Positions 7,767 to 16,736 of a stretch of 64,000 nucleotides of DNA are shown here, one piece after another; positions within the stretch are counted from its first letter, which is position 1, and every line of letters begins with the position of its first letter. Source of the stretch: GCA-016699895 sp964633435 (GTDB lineage: Bacteria > Patescibacteriota > Saccharimonadia > Saccharimonadales > Saccharimonadaceae). A program made the position numbers and the translations under genes. A model generated the notes under the pieces. The model saw nothing but the letters and a program-made list of their open reading frames with translations. It was not told the origin of the DNA and made no database searches. The DNA lies in contig CAZWHA010000002.1 in the NCBI GenBank assembly GCA_964633435.1, positions 62,001 through 126,000 of the forward strand, written 5' to 3'.

Positions 7767-9503
7767 GTGAAGCGAAAAATCGAACATTTCCTAAGATCTT
7801 CAACCGGCGTTTTTACGATCGGTGTATTAATCGGGTTTCTGTTTTTCGCACTATTTTATGGGTTAGCAATTGTTGACCCGACCTATACCGATTGGATTTT
7901 CCAGCCGATTACCCACGATACCGCACAGCATTTTATCGGTTGGGAGTTCTTTCGCGCCGACTCGACTGGCGGTGTGATTAATGGGTTAGCCTATCCCGAA
8001 GGTCTGCCAATTACCTTTATGGACGGGATTCCGTTGCTGGCTTTTCCGTTCAAATGGCTGTCGACTTGGTTGCCGGCTAATTTTCAGTACTTTGGCTTGT
8101 GGGCGCTCGGATGTTATGTGCTAATGGGCGGCGTGGCGGCGCTATTGGTGCGAAAGCTTTGGCTCAAGTTATTTACGAAGGAATCTGACCAAAAATCGTC
8201 GTGGCAGCTATTATTTGTAGCGGCTGGGTCGTTAATCTTTATAGTGACACCAATGCTGATCGCTCGTAGTTTGTATCATCCGGCGCTAGCAGCACACTGG
8301 TTGATCCTGATCGGGATTTTATTGGTGTGGGACGCAGTAAAGTTTAAACGAGTCTGGACTTTCGTATTAACGTGGAGTGCCCTGTTGATTGCAGCTGTGT
8401 TGGTGCACCCCTATTTTGTACCGATGCTCGGCGCGATGCTAGTTGTAGCCACAATTCGAACAATGTCGGATTTTCAGTGGCAGAGCTGGCTATTTACCAT
8501 CATTAAGATTATGGTGCCCACAGCGGCGATGGGGCTGGTATTCTGGTCGATCGGCGGGTTCAGTCTGGGTAGCGGCGCGGAGATTCGTGATTTATCGGAA
8601 AAAGGCTTTAACTTGCTCAGCTTTGCTAACCCGAGTGGTTTTTCAGCACTGATCCCGGGTTTCCCCAACGCATCAACTTCGCCAGAAACATTGATGTGGT
8701 TGGGACTCGGTGTTTGGCTGATGATCGTTTTTGTCGCTATGCGGCTGCGTGGCCACTATAAAAAGCTCTGGCGACAAGGCATTGATCGATTTCGGGCACA
8801 TACACTGCGTAATTGGTTAATCCTGGTGGTTTGTCTGGGGCTATTAGTTTTCGCCATTGGTATCAGAGTTGATCTGGGGCCAATTACCCTATTTAGCTAT
8901 TCGGTACCGCAGAAAATCTATGAAATATGGTCGGCGTTTCGGGCAGCGGCCCGCGAAGCCTGGGTATTTTATTACGTGGTTATTTTGCTGGTTATCTATG
9001 GTTTTGCCAAAAGTCTACTGCGTTACAAGAAAGCGACCTTGGCTCTGATTGCTAGCTGCTTGGCACTCGTATCGCTCATTCAGTTGGCCGATATTTGGTT
9101 TAGCGAAAAAGCCACGGCCAGGCGCCAAGGTTTTGCGCAAATTCAGCACGTTGACGGCCTCGGATTCGAAGCGCCGGATATTGCCGATTTGGTGACGACA
9201 CAGCGACATTTGGTAATGCTCGACAAGGGTTTTCGTGGTGACATGAGTGGTACGTATAAAATCTCACAGGCGGCCCTAGCAAACAACCTGACACTTAATA
9301 TTGGCTTTTTCGCTCGTATCCCAGAACCGATCTGGCAACAGCAGGCTGATTGGCGTGATAGGATAACGGCGTTTGAGTTATCGGATGACGATTTGAAGAG
9401 TACTATCTTTGTAACCAGAGACAATAACCTAGCCAACAACGTTGCTACTGTCTACCGCGTTGAGCAGCGTGATGGCTTTTACTTTATTTTACGACAGTTA
9501 TAA
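7767..9503 (+). CDS. Polytopic membrane protein, DUF6311-like (GT-C type)
   Basis: 578 residues with about ten to twelve hydrophobic segments. It has an early extracytoplasmic loop carrying DPTYTDWIFQPITHDTAQH, GWEFFRAD and YPEGLPITFMDGIPLLAFP, which resembles the DUF6311 family and the first loop of GT-C glycosyltransferases. A soluble C-terminal domain follows the last helix at about residue 440. An envelope polysaccharide role is inference. The GTG start is fixed by the -10 box 6 bases upstream. The stop overlaps the convergent recR by 6 bases. Assignment to DUF6311 is from memory of the family pattern and should be treated as moderate. Confidence 0.7.
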   Translation: MKRKIEHFLRSSTGVFTIGVLIGFLFFALFYGLAIVDPTYTDWIFQPITHDTAQHFIGWEFFRADSTGGVINGLAYPEGLPITFMDGIPLLAFPFKWLSTWLPANFQYFGLWALGCYVLMGGVAALLVRKLWLKLFTKESDQKSSWQLLFVAAGSLIFIVTPMLIARSLYHPALAAHWLILIGILLVWDAVKFKRVWTFVLTWSALLIAAVLVHPYFVPMLGAMLVVATIRTMSDFQWQSWLFTIIKIMVPTAAMGLVFWSIGGFSLGSGAEIRDLSEKGFNLLSFANPSGFSALIPGFPNASTSPETLMWLGLGVWLMIVFVAMRLRGHYKKLWRQGIDRFRAHTLRNWLILVVCLGLLVFAIGIRVDLGPITLFSYSVPQKIYEIWSAFRAAAREAWVFYYVVILLVIYGFAKSLLRYKKATLALIASCLALVSLIQLADIWFSEKATARRQGFAQIQHVDGLGFEAPDIADLVTTQRHLVMLDKGFRGDMSGTYKISQAALANNLTLNIGFFARIPEPIWQQQADWRDRITAFELSDDDLKSTIFVTRDNNLANNVATVYRVEQRDGFYFILRQL

Positions 9504-10133
9504 TTCCCGGCGGCCATTCAGAGCATGAGTCAAAGTGATTTGGTCGGCGTATTCCAGATCGACACCAATTGGCAATCCGCGAGCCAGGCGCGTGATCTTG
9601 ATGTCGCCAAGATCGGCCTCCTCGAGCTGTTTCTGAATGTAGAGTGCGGTCGATTCGCCTTCGACGCTGGCATTGGTGGCGAGGATGACTTCCTGAACCT
9701 CGTCATCTCGCAGTCGACGGATCAACTCTGGGATATGTAATTGCTCTGGTCCAACGCCGTCAATCGGTGAAATAGCTCCACCTAGCACGTGATAGGTGCC
9801 CTTGAATTGGCGCGTATTTTCGATAGCTACGACATCAAATGGCTCTTCGACGACAGCCACAACGGCATGATCACGTGTCGGATCGGTATACAGCGGGGAG
9901 ACGTCTGTATCGGCATCGATTAGCGCAAAGGTTTTCGGACATAATTTCACGCTACCATGAATCTTGGCTAGTGTGGTCGATAGCTGCGCGGCCTTGGCAT
10001 GATCGCCCTTTAATACGGCATAGGCATAGCGCTCGGCCGTCCGAGCCCCAACACCCGGCAAAGCGCCAAAGGCTTCGATCAAGTTAGAAAGTGCCCGTGG
10101 CAGGGCCGAATGTTGCTGAAACCTCTCATTCAT
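9498..10133 (-). CDS. recR: Recombination mediator RecR
   Basis: 211 residues. The N-terminal helix-hairpin-helix is LPGVGARTAERYAY. The central zinc-finger region carries only one recognisable Cys (LCPKTFALIDADTDVSPLYTD) where RecR usually has four. The Toprim domain is VAVVEEPFDVVAIENT with GAISPIDGVGPEQL, and a C-terminal Walker-B-like segment follows. RecR loads RecA at gaps with RecF/RecO. It lies 3.8 kb from dnaX with ybaB between them, a loosened version of the common dnaX-ybaB-recR order. Start ATG at 10133 or GTG at 10136; both lie just after a TATACT box. Confidence 0.92.
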   Translation of the reverse strand: MNERFQQHSALPRALSNLIEAFGALPGVGARTAERYAYAVLKGDHAKAAQLSTTLAKIHGSVKLCPKTFALIDADTDVSPLYTDPTRDHAVVAVVEEPFDVVAIENTRQFKGTYHVLGGAISPIDGVGPEQLHIPELIRRLRDDEVQEVILATNASVEGESTALYIQKQLEEADLGDIKITRLARGLPIGVDLEYADQITLTHALNGRREL

Positions 10134-10141
10134 CACCGTCT

Positions 10142-10147
10142 AGTATA
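10142..10147 (-). promoter_or_regulatory. -10 box of recR
   Basis: TATACT, 5 bases before the GTG and 8 before the ATG. Leaderless or nearly so. Confidence 0.55.
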
Positions 10148-10179
10148 GCACAATCCGAATGGCAGCTATCAGGGTACAT

Positions 10180-10208
10180 TTGACTTTTAATGATGCTTGT
10201 GGTATAAT
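10180..10208 (+). promoter_or_regulatory. Leaderless promoter of the YkgJ-like gene
   Basis: TTGACT, 17 bases, TATAAT, then 6 bases to the ATG. One of the cleanest leaderless promoters in the window. Confidence 0.8.
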
Positions 10209-10214
10209 GGAAGG

Positions 10215-10658
10215 ATGAGAATAGAGCTCAACGTCATTACTAATAAACTACCTTCAGACGGTGATGATCTAGGCGATGCGCTCGGCGAAGCTCGTTGGCC
10301 GTTCGCTGATTGCCGTAGGTGTGTTGGGGCTTGTTGCCTGGCAGGCATGGTATTGCCACTAACGGATCAGGAGGCGGAGAACTTAATAGCGAAAGGCGGG
10401 CAACTTCAGCCTGTCGATCAACCTGTGGAGCCCCTTGTCACCAAAGCTTTGTTCAGGAAGATCAGGACGCCCAGAACTGGATATTTGCTAGAAGCTGACT
10501 GCCCTAATTTGACACCTGACGGACAATGTGGCGTATTTGGCGGAGCTACTCCAGTCCGCCCGGCGGTGTGCGGGGAGCTAAAGGTGGGTGGAATGACCTG
10601 TGTTAAAGCACAGCAAAAAGCGATTGACGAAGGTCGAGCTAGACACGAGCCAAGCTAG
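10215..10658 (+). CDS. YkgJ-like cysteine-cluster protein
   Basis: 147 residues. Cysteines are grouped as CRRCVGACC near residue 29, then DCPNLTPDGQCGVF, RPAVCGEL and GGMTC near the C-terminus. This pattern resembles the YkgJ/CxxCxxCC family (proposed zinc or Fe-S binding, function unknown). No membrane segment. It sits alone between recR and ybaB on the opposite strand with its own leaderless promoter. The start at 10215 is fixed by the -10 box; an upstream in-frame ATG at 10197 would precede that box. Confidence 0.7.
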   Translation: MRIELNVITNKLPSDGDDLGDALGEARWPFADCRRCVGACCLAGMVLPLTDQEAENLIAKGGQLQPVDQPVEPLVTKALFRKIRTPRTGYLLEADCPNLTPDGQCGVFGGATPVRPAVCGELKVGGMTCVKAQQKAIDEGRARHEPS

Positions 10659-10668
10659 TAATTGTTGA

Positions 10669-10965
10669 TTATAGTCCTAAACCACTGAGGCCGCCCATTA
10701 GCGGCTTCATCTTTTCAGCGGCGACTTCTTGGGCTTCTTTTAGCCCGTCGCGAACGGCCGCTTTGATCCAGCCTTCGAGTTCAGCGATATTGTCCAGGTT
10801 AATCAGTTCCGGGTCAAGTTTCACACTGACAATTTTTAGTTCACCATTGATTTGTACGACAACCGCCCCATCGCCCGCCTCGACTTCCACGACTTCTTTT
10901 GATAACTCTTTCTGAGCCTTTTTCAATTTCATCACTAATGCCATTTGGTCTTTCATTCCAGCCAT
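10669..10965 (-). CDS. YbaB/EbfC nucleoid-associated protein
   Basis: 98 residues: a helical N-terminus (ALVMKLKKAQKELSKEVVEV) followed by the beta-sheet segment GDGAVVVQINGELKIVSVKL and a final helix, ending GGLSGLGL. Family members are small dimeric DNA-binding proteins often encoded between dnaX and recR, as is loosely the case here. The start ATG has a good Shine-Dalgarno (AAAGGAGAA) and a leader of about 20 bases after a TATACT box. Confidence 0.88.
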   Translation of the reverse strand: MAGMKDQMALVMKLKKAQKELSKEVVEVEAGDGAVVVQINGELKIVSVKLDPELINLDNIAELEGWIKAAVRDGLKEAQEVAAEKMKPLMGGLSGLGL

Positions 10966-10990
10966 AATTTCTCCTTTGATTTACCGGAAT

Positions 10991-11010
10991 AGTATACCAT
11001 ATGGTACAAT
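10991..11010. promoter_or_regulatory. Back-to-back -10 boxes for ybaB and the GT-C gene
   Basis: On the minus strand TATACT (10996-10991) serves ybaB; on the plus strand TACAAT (11005-11010) serves the membrane glycosyltransferase starting at 11020. The two boxes are 8 bases apart, so the two promoters must overlap. Confidence 0.6.
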
Positions 11011-11019
11011 GGTCGAACA

Positions 11020-12489
11020 ATGAAAAAGGATTCTTTTCGTCGATCAATGCTCTATCGACACCGGGTTTTATGGGGATTTAGCGCCTTTATGCTGTTTGTG
11101 GTTTTATTTGCGGGCTATCGATTTTGGCTATTGCCCGGAGGTTTGACCGAGGCAGAAATGGCGACTGCGTCAACTAGCGGTCACTGGTCGCCACTCGCCC
11201 TGTCCTTTAGCTCTGAGTGGCTGGTGAATCTGCCGTGGAACTTCCTACAACATACTAGTATCGATCTGTTCGGGTTATCGACATTCGCAATTCGCCTGCC
11301 AGCAGTGCTGCTGATGATTATGGTCGCGGCTGGCATGTTCTATCTGATCAAGAAGTGGTCGCGGTTCAGTCTAGCGATGATCGGCGGCTTTTTGATGATA
11401 ACCTCAGTATTATTTATCAGTTTAGCTCGGCATGGAGCTCCAGCGGCAATGGTACTGTTTCTGATCGTTACTAGCCTGGTTGCTGCGACGACCGTAGTAG
11501 TCGACAAGCGATCGTCTTTCATTACGCTCCTCGCAAAGGTAGTGGTCGGAATATGTTTAGCTCTCTTGATCTATTTCCCGGGCGGCATATATATGGCTGC
11601 AATGTTGATTGTAACGGGTTTGTTACATCCCAAGGTTCGGTTGTTATTGGTGCGAATCAAGGTCTGGAAAATGGTGCTGGCGGCGCTGCTCGGCATAGGC
11701 TTGCTGCTGCCTCTGGTCCTAGCTATGTCGCTTCGTTGGTCAGACGGCGGCGGAGCGACGTTATCGCAGCTGCTGTTGATCGACGGCCAGTGGTCTCTCG
11801 CTAACTTGGCGGCTTCGCTCGAAGCGCTCTTTGGTGCACAGGCGGGGCTGAATCATGGTGTGGTGACACCGATTATCACGATAGTTGGTTTGCTGCTGGT
11901 CGCGATCGGCACGATTCGCGTACTAGCTGACGCTTCATCAGCACGGTCATACCTAGTGCTGTCTACTTTATTGATGACATTGATAGCTAGCTGGCGCCAG
12001 CCAGAATTGATTTATTTACTATTTCTACCGTTAACTCTGCTCACGGTGCTCGGTATGGAGGTGCTTATCGGTAAATGGTATTCATTGTTTCCCAAAAATC
12101 CCTATGCGCGTGGCACCGCAGTGATTATGTTGTCAGTGTTGGTGGCGACAATTGCTTTTGCTTCGCTGGGCCGTTATCTGGATGTGCAATACTACAGTTC
12201 GAATGTGGCGTATCAGTATAATAGCGAGTTTAGAATCGTCAGGCAAGAGGTTCGTAAGCGATCTAATGACCAATTAACCCTAGTTGTTAAACGGGATCAA
12301 TTACCGTTCTATCAACTGCTAGCAGAAAATTTTTCCAATCTAACGGTCACGGACAAATTACCAAAAAACCAAGCGACAGTACTAGTATTGGCGTCATCGG
12401 GCCAGACGAAGGGCAAGCAGCTGCCGAGCCGAATTGTTACCACGTGGCATAGTGTCGATCCAGTTCTGATCAGAGTTTATACGAAATAA
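11020..12489 (+). CDS. Polytopic GT-C (PMT/ArnT-like) membrane protein
   Basis: 489 residues with a first membrane segment at about 16-38, an extracytoplasmic loop with GGLTEAEMATAST and STFAIRLPAVLLM, and about eight further membrane segments. This is the usual layout of GT39/PMT-like glycosyltransferases, which use a lipid-linked sugar donor. The acidic motif of the first loop is EAE rather than the typical DE, so activity is inferred only. A C-terminal soluble tail of about 90 residues follows. The stop is 1 base from the convergent dnaB stop. Function in envelope glycosylation is likely but unproven. Confidence 0.65.
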   Translation: MKKDSFRRSMLYRHRVLWGFSAFMLFVVLFAGYRFWLLPGGLTEAEMATASTSGHWSPLALSFSSEWLVNLPWNFLQHTSIDLFGLSTFAIRLPAVLLMIMVAAGMFYLIKKWSRFSLAMIGGFLMITSVLFISLARHGAPAAMVLFLIVTSLVAATTVVVDKRSSFITLLAKVVVGICLALLIYFPGGIYMAAMLIVTGLLHPKVRLLLVRIKVWKMVLAALLGIGLLLPLVLAMSLRWSDGGGATLSQLLLIDGQWSLANLAASLEALFGAQAGLNHGVVTPIITIVGLLLVAIGTIRVLADASSARSYLVLSTLLMTLIASWRQPELIYLLFLPLTLLTVLGMEVLIGKWYSLFPKNPYARGTAVIMLSVLVATIAFASLGRYLDVQYYSSNVAYQYNSEFRIVRQEVRKRSNDQLTLVVKRDQLPFYQLLAENFSNLTVTDKLPKNQATVLVLASSGQTKGKQLPSRIVTTWHSVDPVLIRVYTK

Positions 12490-12490
12490 T

Positions 12491-13948
12491 TTACTCAGCG
12501 CGCTTGTCGAGGGTCATAAACCGCAGTCGTTCCGGATGGAAGTACATCTCAACCCGACCAGTCGGACCATTACGATGTTTACTGAGGATGAGTTCGGCAA
12601 TATGCTGACGATCCGTGTCAGGGTTATAGTAGTCTTCGCGGTACAGAAACATGACAATATCAGCATCCTGTTCGATAGAACCCGATTCGCGCAGGTCAGA
12701 CAGCATCGGACGTTTGTCAGGGCGCTGCTCAACGAGACGTGATAATTGTGAGAGTGCGATCACTGGAACATCAAGCTCACGAGCAATGAGCTTTAATCCA
12801 CGAGAGATTTCGCTGACCTCTTGGACACGGTTTTCGCCATAACTCTTGCTACCGCTCATGAGCTGCAGATAGTCGACGACGATTAGTCCGAGGGGGGTCT
12901 TGTGTGCTTGGCGGCGCGCCTTGGTACGCATTTCGAGGACCGATAGGCCCGGTGTGTCATCAAAAAAGATCGGGGCTTCGGCCATCTCGCCCATGGCCTC
13001 GCTAATTTTAGCAAAGTCATCGTCATTGAGGTTACCGGTACGAATATTCCAGCTATCAACACCGGCGGCTTCGGCTAGCATACGGTCAACAGTCTGGCTG
13101 TTGCTCATCTCTAGGTTAAAGATCAGCACAGCCTTTTTTTCCTTGGTAGCCACGTTATAGGCCAGGTTTTGGGCTAGTGTTGATTTACCCATGGCTGGGC
13201 GAGCGGCTAGGATGATCAGGTCAGATTTTTGCAGGCCGGCGGTGAGTTTATCGAGATCGCGAAAGCCAGTTTTAACGCCGCGGAGCTTGCCTTTATCTCG
13301 GTGGAGTTCCTCCATACGATCGAAACTCTCGGCCAAGATTGATTCAATCGATACCATGTCGGATTTTTCGCTGGCTTCGCTGACGGCATAGAGGTCAGAT
13401 TCGGCGCGAGAAAGGATTTCACCGATCTCTTCACCTTCGGCAAAGGCTAGTTCGCTAATGGTCGAGCCAGCTTTGATGAGGCGACGCCTGACGGCGGCGG
13501 CGGCCACGATTTCAGCATACGACACGGCGTGAGCCGAGCTAGGCACATAATTAGTAAGGTCTGATAAATACGCAGCCCCACCGACGGTTTTTAGATCATC
13601 TGACTTTTTCAGTTCATCGGTTAATGTCAATAGGTCGATCGGCGAATGTTTTTCGTACAGGCGTAACATTGCCGCAAAAATCCGTTCGTGCCGCGGATCG
13701 TAAAAATCCACTACATGGATTTTGTCGGCCACATCAGCTAGGACTTCTTCGTCGATCAGGACAGCACCGAGCAACGACATTTCAGCGTCCAGATTCTGTG
13801 GGGGTACTTTGCCGCCAGCGAGCGACTCGTTCTGCGTAGCTGGCTTGGTGGCGACTCTGGCCGATTGTTTACTGGCAGCTTCAACCAGCGGGCTGCTGGT
13901 TGGTCGCTCGCCTGCTAAATCGGCACTACTGGAACTATGCTTTGCCAT
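12491..13948 (-). CDS. dnaB: Replicative DNA helicase DnaB
   Basis: 485 residues. A disordered Ser/Ala-rich tail of about 45 residues precedes the N-terminal domain (VPPQNLDAEMSLLGAVLIDE). The RecA-like domain has Walker A ARPAMGKST, Walker B LIVVDYLQLM, and the DnaB motifs ALSQLSRLVEQR and DLRESGSIEQDADIVMFLYR. It unwinds DNA at the fork as a hexamer. Second gene after dnaX; the Shine-Dalgarno AAGGAGA lies in the last codons of dnaX, and the stop and start are 2 bases apart. The N-terminal tail is longer than in E. coli and B. subtilis. Confidence 0.96.
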   Translation of the reverse strand: MAKHSSSSADLAGERPTSSPLVEAASKQSARVATKPATQNESLAGGKVPPQNLDAEMSLLGAVLIDEEVLADVADKIHVVDFYDPRHERIFAAMLRLYEKHSPIDLLTLTDELKKSDDLKTVGGAAYLSDLTNYVPSSAHAVSYAEIVAAAAVRRRLIKAGSTISELAFAEGEEIGEILSRAESDLYAVSEASEKSDMVSIESILAESFDRMEELHRDKGKLRGVKTGFRDLDKLTAGLQKSDLIILAARPAMGKSTLAQNLAYNVATKEKKAVLIFNLEMSNSQTVDRMLAEAAGVDSWNIRTGNLNDDDFAKISEAMGEMAEAPIFFDDTPGLSVLEMRTKARRQAHKTPLGLIVVDYLQLMSGSKSYGENRVQEVSEISRGLKLIARELDVPVIALSQLSRLVEQRPDKRPMLSDLRESGSIEQDADIVMFLYREDYYNPDTDRQHIAELILSKHRNGPTGRVEMYFHPERLRFMTLDKRAE

Positions 13949-13950
13949 CC

Positions 13951-15468
13951 TCAGGTCTCCTTGACTATACTTCCACCACCCATTATAGCAGCAACGCCAG
14001 CGACTAATGAATCTTTGCTATCGGCAGCAGCTTGTGCGGTTGGCGCCACAATGACACGTGGCGTTGCCTGGTAGAGGTTAGCGCAAGCCAGCTGTAATGA
14101 TTCGCGGCAGTGCGCGGCGTCGGCTTTCTTGCGATGAAAGGCGCGTTCAAAATAGAGCGTTAAGATATCGTTTTCGTATTCGATAGTTGCGAATTTCAAA
14201 GTAGCCAGAGCTGCTGGCCGATCAAGGTTTTTTAGCTCCCCTAGGATATCCTGCCAGTCGACGCTAGCTGGCGAGGCGACAGAACTAACGGTCGGCTGAT
14301 CGACAGGCTTAGAGCTCGTCGGGTTTTCAAGTTTCGGTTCAATTGATTTCGGTTGGCTAGGCTTTGATTCACTGACGAGTTTTGGCTCACGCTGAATTTT
14401 CTGTTCAATAATTGTCGCTAGTTTGGTATCAGCCCGGCTGGTAGCAGCGGTAGCGAGTACGGTATGGGGTGACTTGGCGGCAGCTGTCGCCAGGATAGCG
14501 AGCAATTTAATATCAGGGGCGGCTGACTTGTTGACCTCGAGCAAGCTTTCGACGAGCGGATATAGTTTGGGTTTGGCCGGAGCCATCGTCAGTAATTTGT
14601 CAATCAGCTGATGTGTTATCGAACTCGGGCCAACTCCGTTTGCGAGCAAATCACCGACCGTTTGAACGATGGTTTTAATGTCGTGACTGCTGATAGCTTC
14701 GATCAAAGCTTGGACCTGGACATCAGAGGCTAATCCCAGAATATCCTCGACACTATCTGCGGTAATGGTTCCGGTCCCGCTCAGCTGGTCGAGCAAGGTA
14801 ATACTGTCGCGAAAACTACCACCACCATGGCGAGCAATCAATTCGAGCGCGGCCGGTTCGGCTTTTAGCCCCTCGTCCTGCGCGATCTGTCCGAGATGGG
14901 TGGCTACGACATCGGGCGAAACTGACTTGAAATGAAAACGCTGGACACGGCTGAGAATAGTAGCCGGGACTTTTTGCAGTTCGGTAGTGGCCATGATAAA
15001 GACAATGTGCTCCGGTGGCTCCTCGATAATTTTTAGTAGCGCGTTAAAAGCCGCAGTTGACAGCATATGAACTTCGTCGATTATATAGATTTTGTGACTG
15101 GCGGCGATGGGTGCCAGGAAAGCTTTTTCGCGCAGTTCACGAGCGTCGTCGACTGATCCACGACTGGCAGCGTCGATCTCGATAATATCAATGTCGTCAG
15201 AATTATAATCAGTTTGGTTGACGAGGTGCGCTAAGATCCGTGCCGCACTGGTTTTACCAGTACCACGCTGGCCAGTAAATAAATACGCATGGGCAAAATT
15301 ACCCGAAGCAGCAGCTTTTTTCAGAACGTCGGTAACCTGGGGTTGACCGACAATCTGATCGAGGGTTTCGGGGCGATATTTTCTATATAGCGCCAAGCGT
15401 GAACCGCGTGCGACAGCCTGTTTTTTACGGCCCTCAACAGACCGCGCGGATGTTCCCCTCTCACTCAT
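13951..15468 (-). CDS. dnaX: DNA polymerase III clamp-loader subunit (gamma/tau)
   Basis: 505 residues. AAA+ motor with RKYRPETLDQIVGQ, Walker A TGQRGTGKTSAAR, Walker B IYIIDEVHMLS, sensor 1 FIMATTE and the SRVQRF motif (SRC in most bacteria). The four-Cys zinc-binding loop normally found between Walker A and the IIEIDAASR strand is absent: the segment NQTDYNSDDIDIIEID has no Cys. A Ser/Pro/Lys-rich linker at about 365-400 leads to a C-terminal tau-like domain. The start ATG lies 7 bases after a TATAAT box. An upstream in-frame ATG at 15498 would precede that box and is rejected. Confidence 0.94.
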   Translation of the reverse strand: MSERGTSARSVEGRKKQAVARGSRLALYRKYRPETLDQIVGQPQVTDVLKKAAASGNFAHAYLFTGQRGTGKTSAARILAHLVNQTDYNSDDIDIIEIDAASRGSVDDARELREKAFLAPIAASHKIYIIDEVHMLSTAAFNALLKIIEEPPEHIVFIMATTELQKVPATILSRVQRFHFKSVSPDVVATHLGQIAQDEGLKAEPAALELIARHGGGSFRDSITLLDQLSGTGTITADSVEDILGLASDVQVQALIEAISSHDIKTIVQTVGDLLANGVGPSSITHQLIDKLLTMAPAKPKLYPLVESLLEVNKSAAPDIKLLAILATAAAKSPHTVLATAATSRADTKLATIIEQKIQREPKLVSESKPSQPKSIEPKLENPTSSKPVDQPTVSSVASPASVDWQDILGELKNLDRPAALATLKFATIEYENDILTLYFERAFHRKKADAAHCRESLQLACANLYQATPRVIVAPTAQAAADSKDSLVAGVAAIMGGGSIVKET

Positions 15469-15475
15469 ACCAACC

Positions 15476-15481
15476 ATTATA
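15476..15481 (-). promoter_or_regulatory. -10 box of the dnaX-dnaB operon
   Basis: TATAAT, 7 bases before the ATG at 15468, so the mRNA is probably leaderless. No convincing -35 box. Confidence 0.6.
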
Positions 15482-15535
15482 CAACTTTGAGCCGGCACTG
15501 GGCGTTGTAATTTTCACTAAAAGAGACCAACTATG

Positions 15536-16063
15536 CTAGAGGACGGCTTCGACAGCGGCCCATTCGGCATCACGGTTGTCTTCGGGGACGATAATACTAA
15601 CCTGATCACCAACATGAGCTTTGAAAAAGGTTACTGAGGCTAATAGTACACGGAACTCTTTGCCTCCCGCTTCGACATAGTAGGCGCCGTCGTGCTGTAC
15701 TAGCGTGCCGATCACTTGGCGACGCGCGACTGGGCCGATTTGTTTATAGATAAACGAACCGTCGTCCGCAATCGTTAGTTTCAAAATATCACCCTCGACC
15801 AATTTCGATTTGCTGGCATAGTTAGCTGGCACCGGATAGGCTTTGCCATCGGCATCATGCATGGTCTGACCGTCAAAGACGCCCTCGATTACTTTGCCAG
15901 CTACCTCATCAGGAGTGCGCTTGGGCAGTTCATCATCGCCAGCAATGCTAAATAGCAACTCTTTGGCGGCGGCTAGGTTTGTTTCAGCTTCGGTTAAAAG
16001 TGCACGCAAACGTTTGACTTGTTTTTCCGGCAGAACCGTCTCATTACTCTCATTCTCGCTCAT
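15536..16063 (-). CDS. Conserved-looking hypothetical, coiled N-terminus plus beta-rich domain
   Basis: 175 residues, not recognised as a named family. Residues 10-45 are predicted helical (KQVKRLRALLTEAETNLAAAKE). Residues 60-110 form a beta-rich segment (KVIEGVFDGQTM, then YPVPANYASKSKLVEGDILK, IADDGSFIYKQIGP) that looks like a small barrel. A second barrel-like segment runs to the end (GTLVQHDGAYYV, HVGDQVSIIVPED). No membrane segment or signal peptide. An RNA- or ribosome-related role is a guess from fold impression and from its place between dnaX and rplL. It has its own strong promoter and a 5' leader of about 40-50 bases. Confidence 0.7.
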   Translation of the reverse strand: MSENESNETVLPEKQVKRLRALLTEAETNLAAAKELLFSIAGDDELPKRTPDEVAGKVIEGVFDGQTMHDADGKAYPVPANYASKSKLVEGDILKLTIADDGSFIYKQIGPVARRQVIGTLVQHDGAYYVEAGGKEFRVLLASVTFFKAHVGDQVSIIVPEDNRDAEWAAVEAVL

Positions 16064-16111
16064 CAGACGTATCTCGCTTTCTGTCTGTATATTAAGTTTC
16101 TGTCAAGTCAC

Positions 16112-16140
16112 ATTATACTATTTGAACCCTCGATAGTCAA
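16112..16140 (-). promoter_or_regulatory. Promoter of the 175-residue hypothetical
   Basis: TTGACT, 17 bases, TATAAT on the minus strand. Confidence 0.75.
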
Positions 16141-16246
16141 CAACTTTTTTTCCACAATGATATCTGGGGGAAATGGCAAAAACGTTGTTATTTTGAGCCA
16201 TAAATTTGCGAGATTTTCAAAATGTTAGACTGGGTTTTGACAAACC

Positions 16247-16276
16247 AAAAATCGCCCCGAAAAAATCTAGGGCGAT
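16247..16276 (-). terminator. Terminator of rplJ-rplL
   Basis: ATCGCCCT pairs with GGGGCGAT across a 10-base T-rich loop and is followed by TTTT on the minus strand. Confidence 0.8.
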
Positions 16277-16311
16277 ATATGGTATCGATTCGGATTGTTC
16301 GATGAATGTAA

Positions 16312-16692
16312 TTAAACGAGCTCGACCGTTGCGCCAGCTTCTTCGAGAGTCTTTTTGGCAGCTTCAGCTTCGTCTTTGCTGACTTTTTCCTTGACTGGAG
16401 CTGGAGCGCCGTCAACGATAGCTTTGGCTTCACCAAGGCCGAGACCGGTGATTTCTTTGACGGCTTTGATAACAGCGACTTTCTGGGCACCAGCGTCTTT
16501 CAGCTGAACGGTAAATTCGCTCTTTTCGTCGGCACCGGCAGCACCAGCGTCGGCAGCTGGGCCGGCCGCGACTGCAACAGCGGCAGCAGCTGGCTCAATA
16601 CCATACTCGTCCTTTAGAATGTTCTTTAGTTCGTTGACTTCGAGGACCGTCAACTTGGTCAGTTCTTCTGCTAATTTCTTTACATCAGCCAT
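16312..16692 (-). CDS. rplL: Ribosomal protein L7/L12
   Basis: 126 residues. The N-terminal dimerisation helices (LTVLEVNELKNILKDEYGIE) are followed by an Ala/Gly-rich hinge and the C-terminal domain (KSEFTVQLKDAG, KVAVIKAVKEITGLGLGEAK, KEKVSKDEAEAAKKTLEEAG). It forms the ribosomal stalk that recruits translation GTPases. Preceded by AAAGGAAC as Shine-Dalgarno. Second gene of the rplJ-rplL operon, 44 bases after rplJ. Confidence 0.98.
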   Translation of the reverse strand: MADVKKLAEELTKLTVLEVNELKNILKDEYGIEPAAAAVAVAAGPAADAGAAGADEKSEFTVQLKDAGAQKVAVIKAVKEITGLGLGEAKAIVDGAPAPVKEKVSKDEAEAAKKTLEEAGATVELV

Positions 16693-16736
16693 GATAGTTC
16701 CTTTCGTTAATTGAGGTTAGTAAGATTGGTTGCTTG

